Positions 45,398 through 55,360 are shown, counted from the first letter of the stretch. The stretch is 64,000 bases of DNA from Cryomorphaceae bacterium BACL29 MAG-121220-bin8 (GCA_905181705.1 CAJIYP010000003.1:62001-126000); one strand, 5' to 3'. Notes: generated from the letters alone by a model not told the origin. Numbers and translations: made by a program.

Positions 45398-46297
45398 ATG
45401 GCAAAAGCTTATAATAAACAACCTTTAGGAAGAGGGCTTTCGGCTTTACTGAATGATTCAAATGATGATATTAAAACAGCTAAAGATAAAAATGCTGATC
45501 AAATTATTGGCAATGTAATAGAACTTCCTATTGATCAAATCAAAGTAAATCCATATCAACCTAGAACCAATTTTGAAAACGAAAAAATATTAGAATTAGC
45601 TAAATCAATTGAAGAATTAGGCATAATTCAGCCCATAACAGTCAGGAAAATTGGTTTTAAATTATTTGAAATCATTTCTGGTGAAAGGAGATTTAGAGCA
45701 ATAAGTTCATTAAAAATAAAATCTATCCCATCTTTTATAAGAATAGCTAATGACCAACAATCATTAGAAATGGCTCTAGTAGAAAATATCCAAAGAGAAA
45801 ACTTAGATCCAATTGAAATTGCTCTATGTTATAAGCGCTTAATCGATGAAGTTATGTTAACTCAAGAACAAATGAGTACAAGGGTTGGTAAAAAAAGATC
45901 AACTATATCAAACTATTTAAGACTCTTAAGACTGGATCCAATTATTCAAACTGGAATTAGAGATGGCTTTATTTCCATGGGACATGGAAGAACATTAGTC
46001 AACATTGAAAACAGAGAAGATCAATTAAATATTTATGAAAAAATTTTAACAAAATCCTTATCTGTTAGAGATACCGAAAAATTAACAAATAGAACGAAAA
46101 ACCCAACAGAAAAATCAAAAACACAAAAAAAATGGTTAAAAGAGCCTTTTGAATCTAGTCTTGTTAATTTAAAAAAAGGGTATAACTCAGAAGTTAAAAT
46201 TAAGTTAAACGGAAATGAAAAAGGTTTAATAATAATTCCATTTAATAATATTGATGAATTCAATAAATTAAATAAAAAGTTAAATGAGAGTAAGTAA
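45398..46297 (+). CDS. parB: Chromosome partitioning protein ParB (Spo0J)
   Basis: The 299-residue protein has the N-terminal LGRGLSALL, the CTP-binding GERRFRA (box II), ENIQRENLDPIEIA and the helix-turn-helix TQEQMSTRVGKKRSTISNYLRLL. A C-terminal dimer part follows. It starts at the base after the parA stop. Its 3' end overlaps the next gene's signal peptide start by 14 bases. Confidence 0.95.
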   Translation: MAKAYNKQPLGRGLSALLNDSNDDIKTAKDKNADQIIGNVIELPIDQIKVNPYQPRTNFENEKILELAKSIEELGIIQPITVRKIGFKLFEIISGERRFRAISSLKIKSIPSFIRIANDQQSLEMALVENIQRENLDPIEIALCYKRLIDEVMLTQEQMSTRVGKKRSTISNYLRLLRLDPIIQTGIRDGFISMGHGRTLVNIENREDQLNIYEKILTKSLSVRDTEKLTNRTKNPTEKSKTQKKWLKEPFESSLVNLKKGYNSEVKIKLNGNEKGLIIIPFNNIDEFNKLNKKLNESK

Positions 46298-46821
46298 ACT
46301 TCTATTTTTAATTTTTATATCATTTGCGTCTAATAGTTTTACTCAGGAATCCAAACCGCTCATTTGACGAATTAGATCCCTTAGAACCATCTAAAGCAGC
46401 TTTTTATTCTGCGGTTTTTCCTGGAGCTGGGCAAGCATTTAATAAAAAATACTGGAAGATACCCATAGTTTACATGGCTATAGGGACGTCAATCTATTCT
46501 TATGACTTTAATCAAAAGAAATATTGGAATTATAGGAATGCATATAAAAGTAGAAAAGCAGGTTATAATAATGATGAGTTTCAAAATTTAATTTTAGAGG
46601 ATAATAGACTTTTAGATGGGGCAGATTTTCACAAAAAAAACAGAGATCTTTCAATGGTTTTTATTATCAGTTTTTATATTTTAAATATTTTAGATGCTAA
46701 CATTGATGCACACTTAAAGCAGTATAATATTGATGAAAATCTTACTCTATTACCATACTACGATAAAGAAACTAATATTAATTCAGAATCTGTTGGATTA
46801 TCGTTAAATTTGTTTTTTTAA
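46284..46821 (+). CDS. DUF5683 family protein, signal peptide out of frame (frameshift near 46365)
   Basis: From ATG 46284 the frame gives a signal peptide MRVSKLLFLIFISFASNSF and TQESKPLI, then a stop. The conserved DUF5683 body (DELDPLEPSKAAFYSAVFPG, then KKYWKIPIVYMAIGTSIY) lies one base out of frame. Removing one T from the TTT at 46363-46365 joins them. The shorter frame from TTG 46324 would lack a signal peptide. DUF5683 proteins sit between parB and dapB in flavobacteria. The function is unknown. The break is probably a sequence error, or a recent mutation. Confidence 0.8.
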
Positions 46822-46825
46822 AAAA

Positions 46826-47539
46826 ATGAGAATAGCGCTTCTAGGTTATGGAAAAATGGGTAAAGAAATTGAAAAAATTTCTGTTGAAAGAGGTCATAAA
46901 ATAGTTTATAAAATTGATAAAAACTCAGTAGATAGTAATATCAATGAAGCAGATATAGCAATAAACTTTAGTACCCCAGAAACAGCAGTTCAAAACATAA
47001 AATTAGCTCTAAAAAGTGGTGTTCCAGTGGTGTGTGGAACAACTGGCTGGCTTTCTGATTTTAAAATGATAAAAGAGCTTTCTATAAAATCTAAGATTAG
47101 TTTTCTATATTCATCTAACTTCAGCCTTGGTGTAAATTTATTTTTCGAATTAAACAAGAAGCTTACTCAAATTATGAATAAACATCATCATTATTCTTTA
47201 AATATTGAAGAGATTCATCATACTGAAAAAATTGATAAACCAAGTGGGACTTCAATATCATTGGCTAATGATATTATCGAATCTGGAAAATACAATAGTT
47301 GGTCAATTAATAATAAAGAAAAAAAATCTATAAGAATAGATTCAAAAAGAATTAATGAAGTTCCAGGTACTCATATTATAAATTATTCTTCAGAAGTTGA
47401 CTCAATAGAAATCAAGCATACCGCAAATAACAGAAAAGGTTTTGCCTTTGGAGCTATTTTAGCCTCAGAATGGCTAATTAATAAAAAAGGAGTTTTTGAA
47501 ATGAATGATGTTATCAATGATCCTAATTTTAAATATTAA
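46826..47539 (+). CDS. dapB: 4-hydroxy-tetrahydrodipicolinate reductase
   Basis: The 237-residue enzyme has the NAD(P) loop LGYGKMG (6-12), CGTTGW, the catalytic EIHHTEKIDKPSGTS and the C-terminal KHTANNRKGFAFGAI. It carries out the second committed step of lysine/diaminopimelate synthesis for peptidoglycan. It lies between the DUF5683 gene (4 bases) and lepB (2 bases). Confidence 0.95.
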   Translation: MRIALLGYGKMGKEIEKISVERGHKIVYKIDKNSVDSNINEADIAINFSTPETAVQNIKLALKSGVPVVCGTTGWLSDFKMIKELSIKSKISFLYSSNFSLGVNLFFELNKKLTQIMNKHHHYSLNIEEIHHTEKIDKPSGTSISLANDIIESGKYNSWSINNKEKKSIRIDSKRINEVPGTHIINYSSEVDSIEIKHTANNRKGFAFGAILASEWLINKKGVFEMNDVINDPNFKY

Positions 47540-47541
47540 TA

Positions 47542-49242
47542 ATGACAATATTTCAATGGTTTATTTTTTTCTTAATTATACAAGTAGTTCATGGTCTAGG
47601 TACATGGAAATTATATAAATCTGCTGGCTACAAATCATTTTATTCAATTATCCCCATTTATAACGCTTTGGTTTTAATGAAAATAATAAAAAGACCATGG
47701 TGGTGGATTTTTTTACTTTTTATTCCAATAGTAAATCTTTTAATTTTCCCTGTAATTTGGGTAGAAACATGTAGAAGCTTTGGTAAAAATTCGTCAATTG
47801 ATACTTGGCTTTCTGTAATTTCTTTAGGATTATTTATATATACTATTAATTATTCAAATAAAGTTGACTATAAAAATGACAGAGATTTAAATCCAAAAAC
47901 TGGTTTAGGTGAATGGATTAGTTCAATAATATTTGCGATAATTTTAGCAACAATAGTTCACACCTATTTTATTCAACCCTATATAATCCCAACAGGTTCT
48001 TTAGAAAAAACACTACTTGTTGGAGATTTTCTATTTGTAAGTAAATTCCATTATGGAGCAAGAGTACCTCAAACAGCTATTTCTTTTCCAATGGTTCACG
48101 ACACTATTGTAGGTACAGGACTAAGATCTTATCTCAATAAACCTCAAATACCTTATTTAAGATTACCTGGTTTTGAAAAGATAAAAAGAAATGAGATTGT
48201 CACATTTAGCTGGCCAGCAGATACAGTACGAAAATTCTTTGTCAAAGAAAAAGGAGTAAAGAAACCAATTGATAAAAAATCAAATTATGTTAAAAGATGT
48301 GTTGCCATTCCCTCTGATACTCTTGAAATTATTAATGGAATAATTCATATCAATGGTAAAATAAGTAAAATGCCATATAGGGCTAAACCAGTTTATAGTT
48401 TTAAAGCATATAATTCAAAAGGTGTATCCACTTCTAATATTGTAAGGCTTGGAATAAATATTCAAAGGAAATTTAAAGTCTCTGATATTACTCAAAATAA
48501 ATATATTCAAATACAGCCCTATATTTTAAGGATAGTTGATAATAATCCTGAAAACTTTATAGTTTTAACGGGTTCCAAAGGCATTCCCTACGATATCAGG
48601 TCAAAAAATAGAATTGAGTTAACAGAGTTAACTGATTATGCAAGAGAATTATTATTAACGGAAGAAGAAGCTAAAATAATCAAAGAAAGCAAATTATTAG
48701 ACAGTCTTAACAGATCGTTTAAAACTTTCAAATCATATAACACTTCCTTTTTTCCAAATGATATAAAATATAATTGGAATGAAGATAATTTTGGTCCAAT
48801 CATTTTACCTAAAAAGGGGACAAAAATAAAACTCAACATAACTAATCTTCCTTTGTACAAAAAGATTATAAGAGATTATGAAAAAAATACTTTAAAACTT
48901 GTTAATGGGGAAATTATAATTAATAATATTATTACAGATGAATACACTTTTAACCAAGATTATTATTGGATGATGGGAGATAATAGATATAGATCTGAAG
49001 ATAGTAGATCTTGGGGTTTTGTTCCCAAAGATCACATCGTAGGAAAACCTGTATTTATTTGGATGAGTATTGAAGGAATAAATGATGGTTTTAAAAATTG
49101 GAGAATTAGATGGGATAGAGTGTTTACAACTATAAACTTAGATGGAGAACCCAAATCTTACAGATGGTATTTTCTATTTGGAATACTTTTTTCTTTAGGA
49201 CTTTCCGAATATAATAAAAGAAAAAAACCTAAAACTAAATAG
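47542..49242 (+). CDS. lepB: Signal peptidase I, long Bacteroidota form
   Basis: The 566-residue membrane protease has an N-terminal DUF5684-like membrane part (~1-105), then IPTGSLEKTLLVGDFLFVSK with catalytic Ser153, and YVKRCVAIPSD with the general-base Lys251. A long insert follows, and the last conserved box is YWMMGDNRYRSEDSRSWGFVP. A C-terminal membrane segment is present. It removes signal peptides from exported proteins. The length is normal for Bacteroidota. Its TAG stop is followed in the same frame by the WbqC-like gene. Confidence 0.93.
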   Translation: MTIFQWFIFFLIIQVVHGLGTWKLYKSAGYKSFYSIIPIYNALVLMKIIKRPWWWIFLLFIPIVNLLIFPVIWVETCRSFGKNSSIDTWLSVISLGLFIYTINYSNKVDYKNDRDLNPKTGLGEWISSIIFAIILATIVHTYFIQPYIIPTGSLEKTLLVGDFLFVSKFHYGARVPQTAISFPMVHDTIVGTGLRSYLNKPQIPYLRLPGFEKIKRNEIVTFSWPADTVRKFFVKEKGVKKPIDKKSNYVKRCVAIPSDTLEIINGIIHINGKISKMPYRAKPVYSFKAYNSKGVSTSNIVRLGINIQRKFKVSDITQNKYIQIQPYILRIVDNNPENFIVLTGSKGIPYDIRSKNRIELTELTDYARELLLTEEEAKIIKESKLLDSLNRSFKTFKSYNTSFFPNDIKYNWNEDNFGPIILPKKGTKIKLNITNLPLYKKIIRDYEKNTLKLVNGEIIINNIITDEYTFNQDYYWMMGDNRYRSEDSRSWGFVPKDHIVGKPVFIWMSIEGINDGFKNWRIRWDRVFTTINLDGEPKSYRWYFLFGILFSLGLSEYNKRKKPKTK

Positions 49243-49245
49243 ATT

Positions 49246-49851
49246 CTGAAAGATACTTTTAAAATTAAAACTCCTTGTTATTTTGCGCCTATATCTCATT
49301 GGGCAGATATTATAAATGGAAATATTATTTGGGAAATAAATCAAAATTTTAATAAGCAAACTTTAAAGAACAGGACTTACATATTCGGACCTAATAAAAT
49401 TTTGAAACTTAGTATTCCAATAAAACATTCAACAGAAATATTTACATTAAAAAATGCATTAATTCAAAATGACTTTAAATGGCAAAAAGATCATTGGAAA
49501 TCAATAGAATCTTCATATAAATCCTCTCCTTTTTTTGAATACTACCAAGATTCATTAGAAAATATATACAAAAAAAAATATAATAAACTTTTAGATTTTA
49601 ACCTAGATTGTATAAAGCTTATTAATGAATGGTTGGAGATTGAACTTAAATTTAACTTCACTAATTCCTATAAAAAAAAATACCAAAAGCATATTGATTT
49701 AAGATTTAAATCAGAAAAGAATTATAAGGATGAGTTTAAAGTGAGAGAATATATACAGGTTTTTTCATCAAAACATGGATTTAAAAATAATATTAGCATT
49801 TTAGATTTAATATTTAATCAAGGACCAAATAGCATGAGTTATTTAAAATAA
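49246..49851 (+). CDS. WbqC-like family protein, no standard start codon
   Basis: From about 49246 the frame encodes LKDTFKIKTPCYFAPISHWA, then TLKNRTYIFGPNKILKLSIP, the N-terminal half of WbqC-like proteins, continuing to 49851 (about 201 residues, the normal size). A late TTG at 49402 would remove this conserved half. Upstream there is no ATG, GTG or TTG between the in-frame lepB stop (49240-49242) and the conserved region, only ATT (49243) and CTG (49246). Initiation at one of these, coupled to lepB termination, is the simplest reading. The function is uncertain (polysaccharide-related family). Confidence 0.8.
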   Translation: MKDTFKIKTPCYFAPISHWADIINGNIIWEINQNFNKQTLKNRTYIFGPNKILKLSIPIKHSTEIFTLKNALIQNDFKWQKDHWKSIESSYKSSPFFEYYQDSLENIYKKKYNKLLDFNLDCIKLINEWLEIELKFNFTNSYKKKYQKHIDLRFKSEKNYKDEFKVREYIQVFSSKHGFKNNISILDLIFNQGPNSMSYLK

Positions 49852-49857
49852 AAAAAA

Positions 49858-50141
49858 GCAGGCCATAAGCCGGATTCTGTCGTGCCTTATCATTTATCTA
49901 GACAAAATATTACTACTTTGTTCAAACCGCCCACCCTCCAACATCGAACGAGCAGTTCTCAAACGTTGGTCTACGTGACGTTTCACCTTATAGAGTTTAC
50001 CTGATTTCACTACAGCCTAACTGTACATTCTTTCTGTTGCACTGGTCCTCTATTTTCATAGTGACGGGTGTTACCCGCTATAATGCTCTGTGGTGTCCGG
50101 ACTTTCCTCTTTTGTAAAACAAAAGCGATAAGGTGGCCTGC
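49858..50141 (-). ncRNA. rnpB: RNase P RNA
   Basis: On the minus strand the RNA shows the P1 pair GCAGGCC (50141-50135) with GGCCTGC (49864-49858), the conserved 5' core GAGGAAAGTCCGGACACC, the GCGGGTAACACCCG hairpin, GACCAGTGCAACAGAAAG and the 3' signature ACAGAATCCGGCTTAT. It matures tRNA 5' ends. At about 284 bases it is compact for a class A RNA; ends are estimated from P1. A T-run after P1 serves as terminator. Confidence 0.93.
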
Positions 50142-50146
50142 GTAAG

Positions 50147-50154
50147 CAAAAGTA
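50147..50154 (-). promoter_or_regulatory. Probable -7 element of the rnpB promoter
   Basis: Minus-strand TACTTTTG matches TAnnTTTG and ends 6 bases before the predicted RNA 5' end. The upstream -33 element is weak. Confidence 0.55.
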
Positions 50155-50236
50155 TGTTAAAAATAACTGTTGATAAAAAGTTTTATTTAATTAATTATAT
50201 CGATAGATTAATATGGTCAATTTTTATATTTGTTCT

Positions 50237-51940
50237 ATGGATAATTTTGTTGTTTCTGCACTAAAATACAGACCTGATAATTTCAATTCGGTTATTGGTC
50301 AAAGCTCAATAACAAAAACTTTAGAAAACGCTATAAAACAAAATCAATTACCTCAAGCATTATTGTTTTGCGGACCTAGAGGAGTTGGTAAAACTACCTG
50401 TGCTAGGATATTAGCAAAAAAAATTAATGAAAATCAGGAAAGTTCAGATGATTTCTCTTTTAATATTTTTGAATTAGATGCGGCATCAAATAATGGAGTA
50501 GATGATATTAGAAATTTAATTGATCAAGTCAGAATCCCTCCACAAACAGGAAAATATAAAGTTTATATAATTGATGAAGTTCACATGTTGTCAGGACAAG
50601 CTTTTAATGCATTTTTAAAGACATTGGAAGAACCCCCGTTTTACGCAATATTTATATTGGCTACGACGGAAAAACACAAAGTTATCCCGACAATTTTATC
50701 AAGATGTCAAATTTACGATTTCAAAAAAATAAGTACGGATAATATTAAATTATATCTTGAAAATATTGCAAAATCTGAAAAAATCAAGTTTGATGATGAA
50801 GCTCTTTACTTAATTGCAAAAAAAAGTGATGGTGCATTAAGAGATGCATTGTCAATATTTGATAGGTTAGTAAATTTCACTGAGGGAAACATCACAAAAG
50901 AATTAGCTTATGAGAATTTAAGTGTATTAGATTATGACATATATTTCAAAGCTTTTAATCAATTAATTGAAAATGACATTACCAATATAATTTTATTATT
51001 AAATGAAGTAATTGAAAAAGGATTCGACGGACAACATTTTATTGATGGTTTTTCTTCTCATTTGAGAGATCTTATGGTTTCTAAAGATAATAAAACACAA
51101 GTTTTACTTGAACAGAATAAATCTTTATTAAATAGATATATTGAACAAGCCAATAAAAAATCTTTGAACTTTATTTTAACAGCAATTGAATTAACAGAAG
51201 ATTGCAGTTATCGATATAGAACAAGTAAAAATCAGCGATTATTAGTTGAAATTTGTTTAATGAAACTTTGTTCAATATCTCAAATTGAACAAAAAAAAAA
51301 AATAGCAATACTTCCAGTTGAATCAATTAAAAAAAGAGATTCACTAAAAATTATAGAAGAAACCACAAACAAACTAGAGGAAGAAATTAATATTGTTATT
51401 AAAAAAGAATTACTTTCTGATTATAAGACGAGTTCAGTTATAAAAGAAAATGATTTAAGTGAAACAAAGAAAGAAAAAGTTGTTTCTGGACTATCAATAT
51501 CTAGTCTTAAAATAAAAAAAAATATTGAAAAAGAATTAAAAGAAAAACAAAAACAAGAAAATATAGAAAATTTTAATGAGTCATTTAATCAAGATGACTT
51601 AAATAAAGAATGGAAAGTTTACTACACAAACTTGTTGGATAATGGTAGAAAAAATATTGCTAGTATTCTACAAATTGATGATCCAATAATTAAAAACGGA
51701 AATGAAATTCATTTTACATTATCTAACAATACCAATAAAATTGAACTAGAAAAGAACAAACCTCCTCTTTTAAGGTTTTTAAGAAACAAGCTAAAGAATA
51801 GTGAAATCCAACTTATTGTAGGAGTTAATAAAGAAAATGAAAAAAAATTTATTTATTCCTCTTTAGAAAAATTTGAAAAACTCAAGTCAATTAACCCTAG
51901 TGTAGAAAAAATGCGCTCAGAATTTAAATTAAGATTATAA
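50237..51940 (+). CDS. dnaX: DNA polymerase III gamma/tau subunit
   Basis: The clamp-loader ATPase has MDNFVVSALKYRPDNF at its start, Walker A GPRGVGKTT (46-54), VYIIDEVHMLSGQAF and LATTEKHKVIPTILSRC. The E. coli-type zinc cysteine cluster after Walker A is absent, as in flavobacteria generally. A lysine/glutamate-rich linker leads to a C-terminal tau-like domain. The second Met (50237) is preferred over 50213 because family members begin there. It overlaps the convergent ppx gene by 6 bases. rnpB is divergent. Confidence 0.93.
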   Translation: MDNFVVSALKYRPDNFNSVIGQSSITKTLENAIKQNQLPQALLFCGPRGVGKTTCARILAKKINENQESSDDFSFNIFELDAASNNGVDDIRNLIDQVRIPPQTGKYKVYIIDEVHMLSGQAFNAFLKTLEEPPFYAIFILATTEKHKVIPTILSRCQIYDFKKISTDNIKLYLENIAKSEKIKFDDEALYLIAKKSDGALRDALSIFDRLVNFTEGNITKELAYENLSVLDYDIYFKAFNQLIENDITNIILLLNEVIEKGFDGQHFIDGFSSHLRDLMVSKDNKTQVLLEQNKSLLNRYIEQANKKSLNFILTAIELTEDCSYRYRTSKNQRLLVEICLMKLCSISQIEQKKKIAILPVESIKKRDSLKIIEETTNKLEEEINIVIKKELLSDYKTSSVIKENDLSETKKEKVVSGLSISSLKIKKNIEKELKEKQKQENIENFNESFNQDDLNKEWKVYYTNLLDNGRKNIASILQIDDPIIKNGNEIHFTLSNNTNKIELEKNKPPLLRFLRNKLKNSEIQLIVGVNKENEKKFIYSSLEKFEKLKSINPSVEKMRSEFKLRL

Positions 51941-52831
51941 TTTATTTAAAAGTTCAGAAACCATACCATCAGCTAGGCCAATTTTAGGAACTTCAATTTG
52001 ATTTATTTCTGAACAATTTAACAAGAATTGATATATTTTTCCAGCTGGCACTATAACATCAACTCTATCAGGATTTAATTTTAATTTCAAAGTTTTATCT
52101 ATGTATGACATTTTATCAACTTTTGAAATAGTACTATTAAGTTTTTTTAATGTTAGAGGAGTCCCTAGCTTTAATCCTGAAATTTTAAAAATTTTATTGA
52201 TATTACCTCCCAAGCCAATTACTCTTATATTTTTAAAATTTTTAATGTTATTTTTTATCCATTCTTCAAAAGAATTCCATGTTTTTTTAGTTACCAAATT
52301 ATTTATCAATCTAACTCCACCAATTTTAAATGAATTAGATTTTAAAATTTTTCCATTTTTAAAGATTGTTAACTCAGTACTTCCTCCTCCAACATCAATA
52401 AAACAGTATGTATTCAAATTATTTTTATAATTAAATAATTTATCTTTTGTTATCAATGCACCTTCCTTTTTTGCATCAATAATTTTGATTGAAATACCCG
52501 TTTTATATTCAACATCTCTAATTACTTTTATTCCATTCGAGGAACTTCTTAATGCAGAAGTTGCGTAGGCAAGATGTTTTTCAACTTTATGAACCTTCAT
52601 AAGTAATTTAAAAGAAAACATCGTATCTATTAATCTAGAGATATTTTCATCTGAAATAAGGCCTAATGTAAAAGCATCCTGACCTAATCTTATAGGTACT
52701 CTGACTAAAGCATTTTTAGTTGCTTCTGGATTGAAATTTTCCCTAAAAATAACGTTTGATATCAATAATCTAATAGCATTGGAACCAATATCGATAGTAG
52801 CAAACTTTTTAATTTCTTTAAACCCCTTCAA
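51935..52831 (-). CDS. ppx: Exopolyphosphatase (Ppx/GppA family)
   Basis: The 298-residue ASKHA-fold protein has ATIDIGSNAIRLLI (~11-24), GGGSTELTIF (~145-155) and a final VPAGKIYQFLL. Only the core two domains are present (no C-terminal HD extension), as in short Ppx proteins. It degrades polyphosphate or pppGpp. It lies 1 base after ppk, the synthesising enzyme. Confidence 0.9.
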   Translation of the reverse strand: MKGFKEIKKFATIDIGSNAIRLLISNVIFRENFNPEATKNALVRVPIRLGQDAFTLGLISDENISRLIDTMFSFKLLMKVHKVEKHLAYATSALRSSSNGIKVIRDVEYKTGISIKIIDAKKEGALITKDKLFNYKNNLNTYCFIDVGGGSTELTIFKNGKILKSNSFKIGGVRLINNLVTKKTWNSFEEWIKNNIKNFKNIRVIGLGGNINKIFKISGLKLGTPLTLKKLNSTISKVDKMSYIDKTLKLKLNPDRVDVIVPAGKIYQFLLNCSEINQIEVPKIGLADGMVSELLNKL

Positions 52832-52832
52832 A

Positions 52833-54878
52833 CTATTTTAAATAATAATTATATACTTCGTCTTGTGATCTAAAGTTTGGTCTACTATTTCTTTTGTATT
52901 TATTCATTGAGGAATGATTTACAAATCTAGATTTAACATTGTCTTTCCAATATATATTGAAAATATCTAGGATCTCTTCTTTTATTTCAGCATCTAGTAT
53001 CGGACAAATTACCTCTACCCTATTATTTAAGTTTCGAGTCATTAAATCAGCCGAAGAAATATAAACACTATTACTTTTATCATTACAAAAAATGAAAAAT
53101 CTAGTATGTTCTAAAAATTTATCTACAATACTAATAACCTCAATATTATCACTCATATTTAATTTCTCAGGAATTAAACAACAAACCCCTCTAATAATCA
53201 TTTGAATCTTTACCCCTTCTCTACTTGCATTATAAAGTGATTTTATCATACTATAACTAGTGATATTATTTACTTTAATTTTAATCCAAGCTGGTTTACC
53301 TATTTTTGCGTTTTTAATCTCATTATTAATTAACTTTTTAATATTTTTTTCAGTGTTAATAGGTGAAACTATAAGTTTTTTAAAGCTGAATTTTTTGTAG
53401 TTAGCTCCAAAAAAATTAAAAACTAATTTCACTTCATTTAAAACTTCTTTATTAGATGTAAATAATGTCATGTCTGTATAAACTTTTGCCGTAGACTCAT
53501 TGAAGTTTCCTGTACTTATAAATCCATATTTCTTTAAAACTTTATCTTCTTTTCTTTCAATTAAGCAAATCTTACTATGAACTTTTAATTGAGGTGAACC
53601 AAATATTAATTTAATGCCTTGAGATTGCATTTCCTTTGCATATTTTATATTAGCAGATTCATCAAATCTTGCCTGAAGTTCAATTTGTACAATAACTTTT
53701 TTGCCATTTTTAGCTGCATTTATTAAAGCGCTTGCGACTTTAGACAATTTAGATAATCTATAAATAGTGATATAAATACTTTTTACCTTAGGGTCAATAG
53801 AAGCTTCTAAAAGAAAATTAATAACGTATAAAAATTTATGAAATGGGGCATGTAAAAGAAAATCTTTCTTTGAAATTGTTTCAAACATACTGTCTCTCAA
53901 ATCAAAACCATTAATATTTAGAGGTTTTATAGGTTTATATAATAAGTTTCTTTTATTCAAACTTGGAAAACTCATATAATCCCGTCTATTATGGTATTTT
54001 CCACCTGGAATCATACTATCCGTATCATCATCTATCTTCATTTTTTTAGTCAAAAAAGACAAACTATCTAGAGTTATTTTACTGTCATATACAAATCTTA
54101 CTGGATCTCCAGACGATCTTTCTTTAACACTTTCTGAGATTTTGTCTAAATAACTTTTTGAAATATCATCATCAAAATCCAATTCAGCATCTCTACTGAT
54201 TTTTATCATATTAGCTTGAATTTCATTGGGGTTAAATAATTTGAAGATTTCTTTTAAATGACACCTTATAAGATCGTCTATCATCATTACATAACGATTA
54301 GAATCATTTGAGGGTAATTCAACAAATCTTTTTAAATCTTTAGGAATATGAATTATTGCATGCTTAACAAAGTTAGCCTCTAACTCCATTCTGATTAATA
54401 AAAAGGATAAATTGTCTTTAAATTTTGGTATTTTTTTTGATTTATTTAAAACTATTATTCCAAGTGAAGGACTTATTTTTTCATTAAAAAATTCTGTAGC
54501 ATATTTAACTTGATAACTTTTAAGTTTTTTTTCATTTAAAAAATGGATATTTTCTGACTCTAAAAGTTTTATAATTTGATCTAAAATCTTAAAACTTTTA
54601 TATTGAAGGTCAATCGCATTTTTAGAAATTTCATTTAGTAATTCTTTAGCAGTTCTATCTTTATATATCTTTTTTCCTGAGTCAATACTAACAGCAACTC
54701 TTTTGACTGTAGCATATCGAACTTTATAAAATTCATCTAAGTTATTTGAAAAAATTCCAAGGAATCTAATTCTTTCAATTAATGGTACAGATGAATCATC
54801 AGCTTCTTGTAGAACTCTCTGATTAAATTCAAGCCAACTAATTTCTCTGTTTTTAAATTTATTTTGAAAAGTATTCAT
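52833..54878 (-). CDS. ppk: Polyphosphate kinase 1
   Basis: The 681-residue enzyme has REISWLEFNQRVLQEA at the N-terminus, the middle RKxS-like LLHAPFHKFLYVINFLLEA, ITIYRLSK, and the phosphorylated histidine in VHSKICLIER (His434). The PPK C-terminal domains (STGNFNESTAKVYTD, ISSADLMTRNLNNRVEV) follow. It makes polyphosphate from ATP. It overlaps sixA upstream by 4 bases and precedes ppx by 1 base. Confidence 0.95.
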   Translation of the reverse strand: MNTFQNKFKNREISWLEFNQRVLQEADDSSVPLIERIRFLGIFSNNLDEFYKVRYATVKRVAVSIDSGKKIYKDRTAKELLNEISKNAIDLQYKSFKILDQIIKLLESENIHFLNEKKLKSYQVKYATEFFNEKISPSLGIIVLNKSKKIPKFKDNLSFLLIRMELEANFVKHAIIHIPKDLKRFVELPSNDSNRYVMMIDDLIRCHLKEIFKLFNPNEIQANMIKISRDAELDFDDDISKSYLDKISESVKERSSGDPVRFVYDSKITLDSLSFLTKKMKIDDDTDSMIPGGKYHNRRDYMSFPSLNKRNLLYKPIKPLNINGFDLRDSMFETISKKDFLLHAPFHKFLYVINFLLEASIDPKVKSIYITIYRLSKLSKVASALINAAKNGKKVIVQIELQARFDESANIKYAKEMQSQGIKLIFGSPQLKVHSKICLIERKEDKVLKKYGFISTGNFNESTAKVYTDMTLFTSNKEVLNEVKLVFNFFGANYKKFSFKKLIVSPINTEKNIKKLINNEIKNAKIGKPAWIKIKVNNITSYSMIKSLYNASREGVKIQMIIRGVCCLIPEKLNMSDNIEVISIVDKFLEHTRFFIFCNDKSNSVYISSADLMTRNLNNRVEVICPILDAEIKEEILDIFNIYWKDNVKSRFVNHSSMNKYKRNSRPNFRSQDEVYNYYLK

Positions 54879-55360
54879 TTAAAGTTCTTTGGGAAAAAAT
54901 AATTACAATTACCAGTTATAACATCGGACCACAAAGATACATCAAATTCAAAAATTAAAATTCCAGAGGTAGGAACATGTTTATTAATAACACCTCCATA
55001 TTTAAATAATAAATTATTACAAGAATTATTATGAGAAAAAATCATGACAGTATTTAACTCATTATTTAAATTTTTAATAAATAAATCTAATTTATCTCCA
55101 TAAAAATCATAAAGATTTGAAGATTGAACAATTTTTAAATTTTTATAATTCACCAAATTATTTAGAAAAATTTTTGCAGTTTCAAAAGTTCTTTTGGAAT
55201 TACTAGAAAAAACAGCGTCAATATCTATAGAAAAATTATTTAAAATGCCTGACATTAAGTTGGCATCATCAAAACCTCTGTTTGACAAAGGTCTGTTTAA
55301 GTCTGAAACATTATGATCCCAGGAAGATTTAGCGTGCCTTATTAAAATTAATTTTTTCAA
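54875..55360 (-). CDS. sixA: SixA-type histidine phosphatase
   Basis: The 161-residue protein has the phosphatase loop LIRHAKSSW (catalytic His9), RPLSNRG, SSNSKRTFETA and the second His region IFSHNN. It belongs to the SixA/phosphohistidine phosphatase group of the histidine phosphatase superfamily. It overlaps both neighbours by 4 bases. The substrate is unknown. Confidence 0.85.
   Translation of the reverse strand: MKKLILIRHAKSSWDHNVSDLNRPLSNRGFDDANLMSGILNNFSIDIDAVFSSNSKRTFETAKIFLNNLVNYKNLKIVQSSNLYDFYGDKLDLFIKNLNNELNTVMIFSHNNSCNNLLFKYGGVINKHVPTSGILIFEFDVSLWSDVITGNCNYFFPKNFK

Noticed and set aside
44633-46297. parAB as a sign of the replication origin
   Set aside because: No parS-like palindrome and no dnaA, gyrA or rpmH nearby; parAB position alone is not enough.
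49981-49993. GTGACGTTTCACC resembling half of a parS site
   Set aside because: It lies inside the conserved RNase P RNA and does not form the full palindrome.
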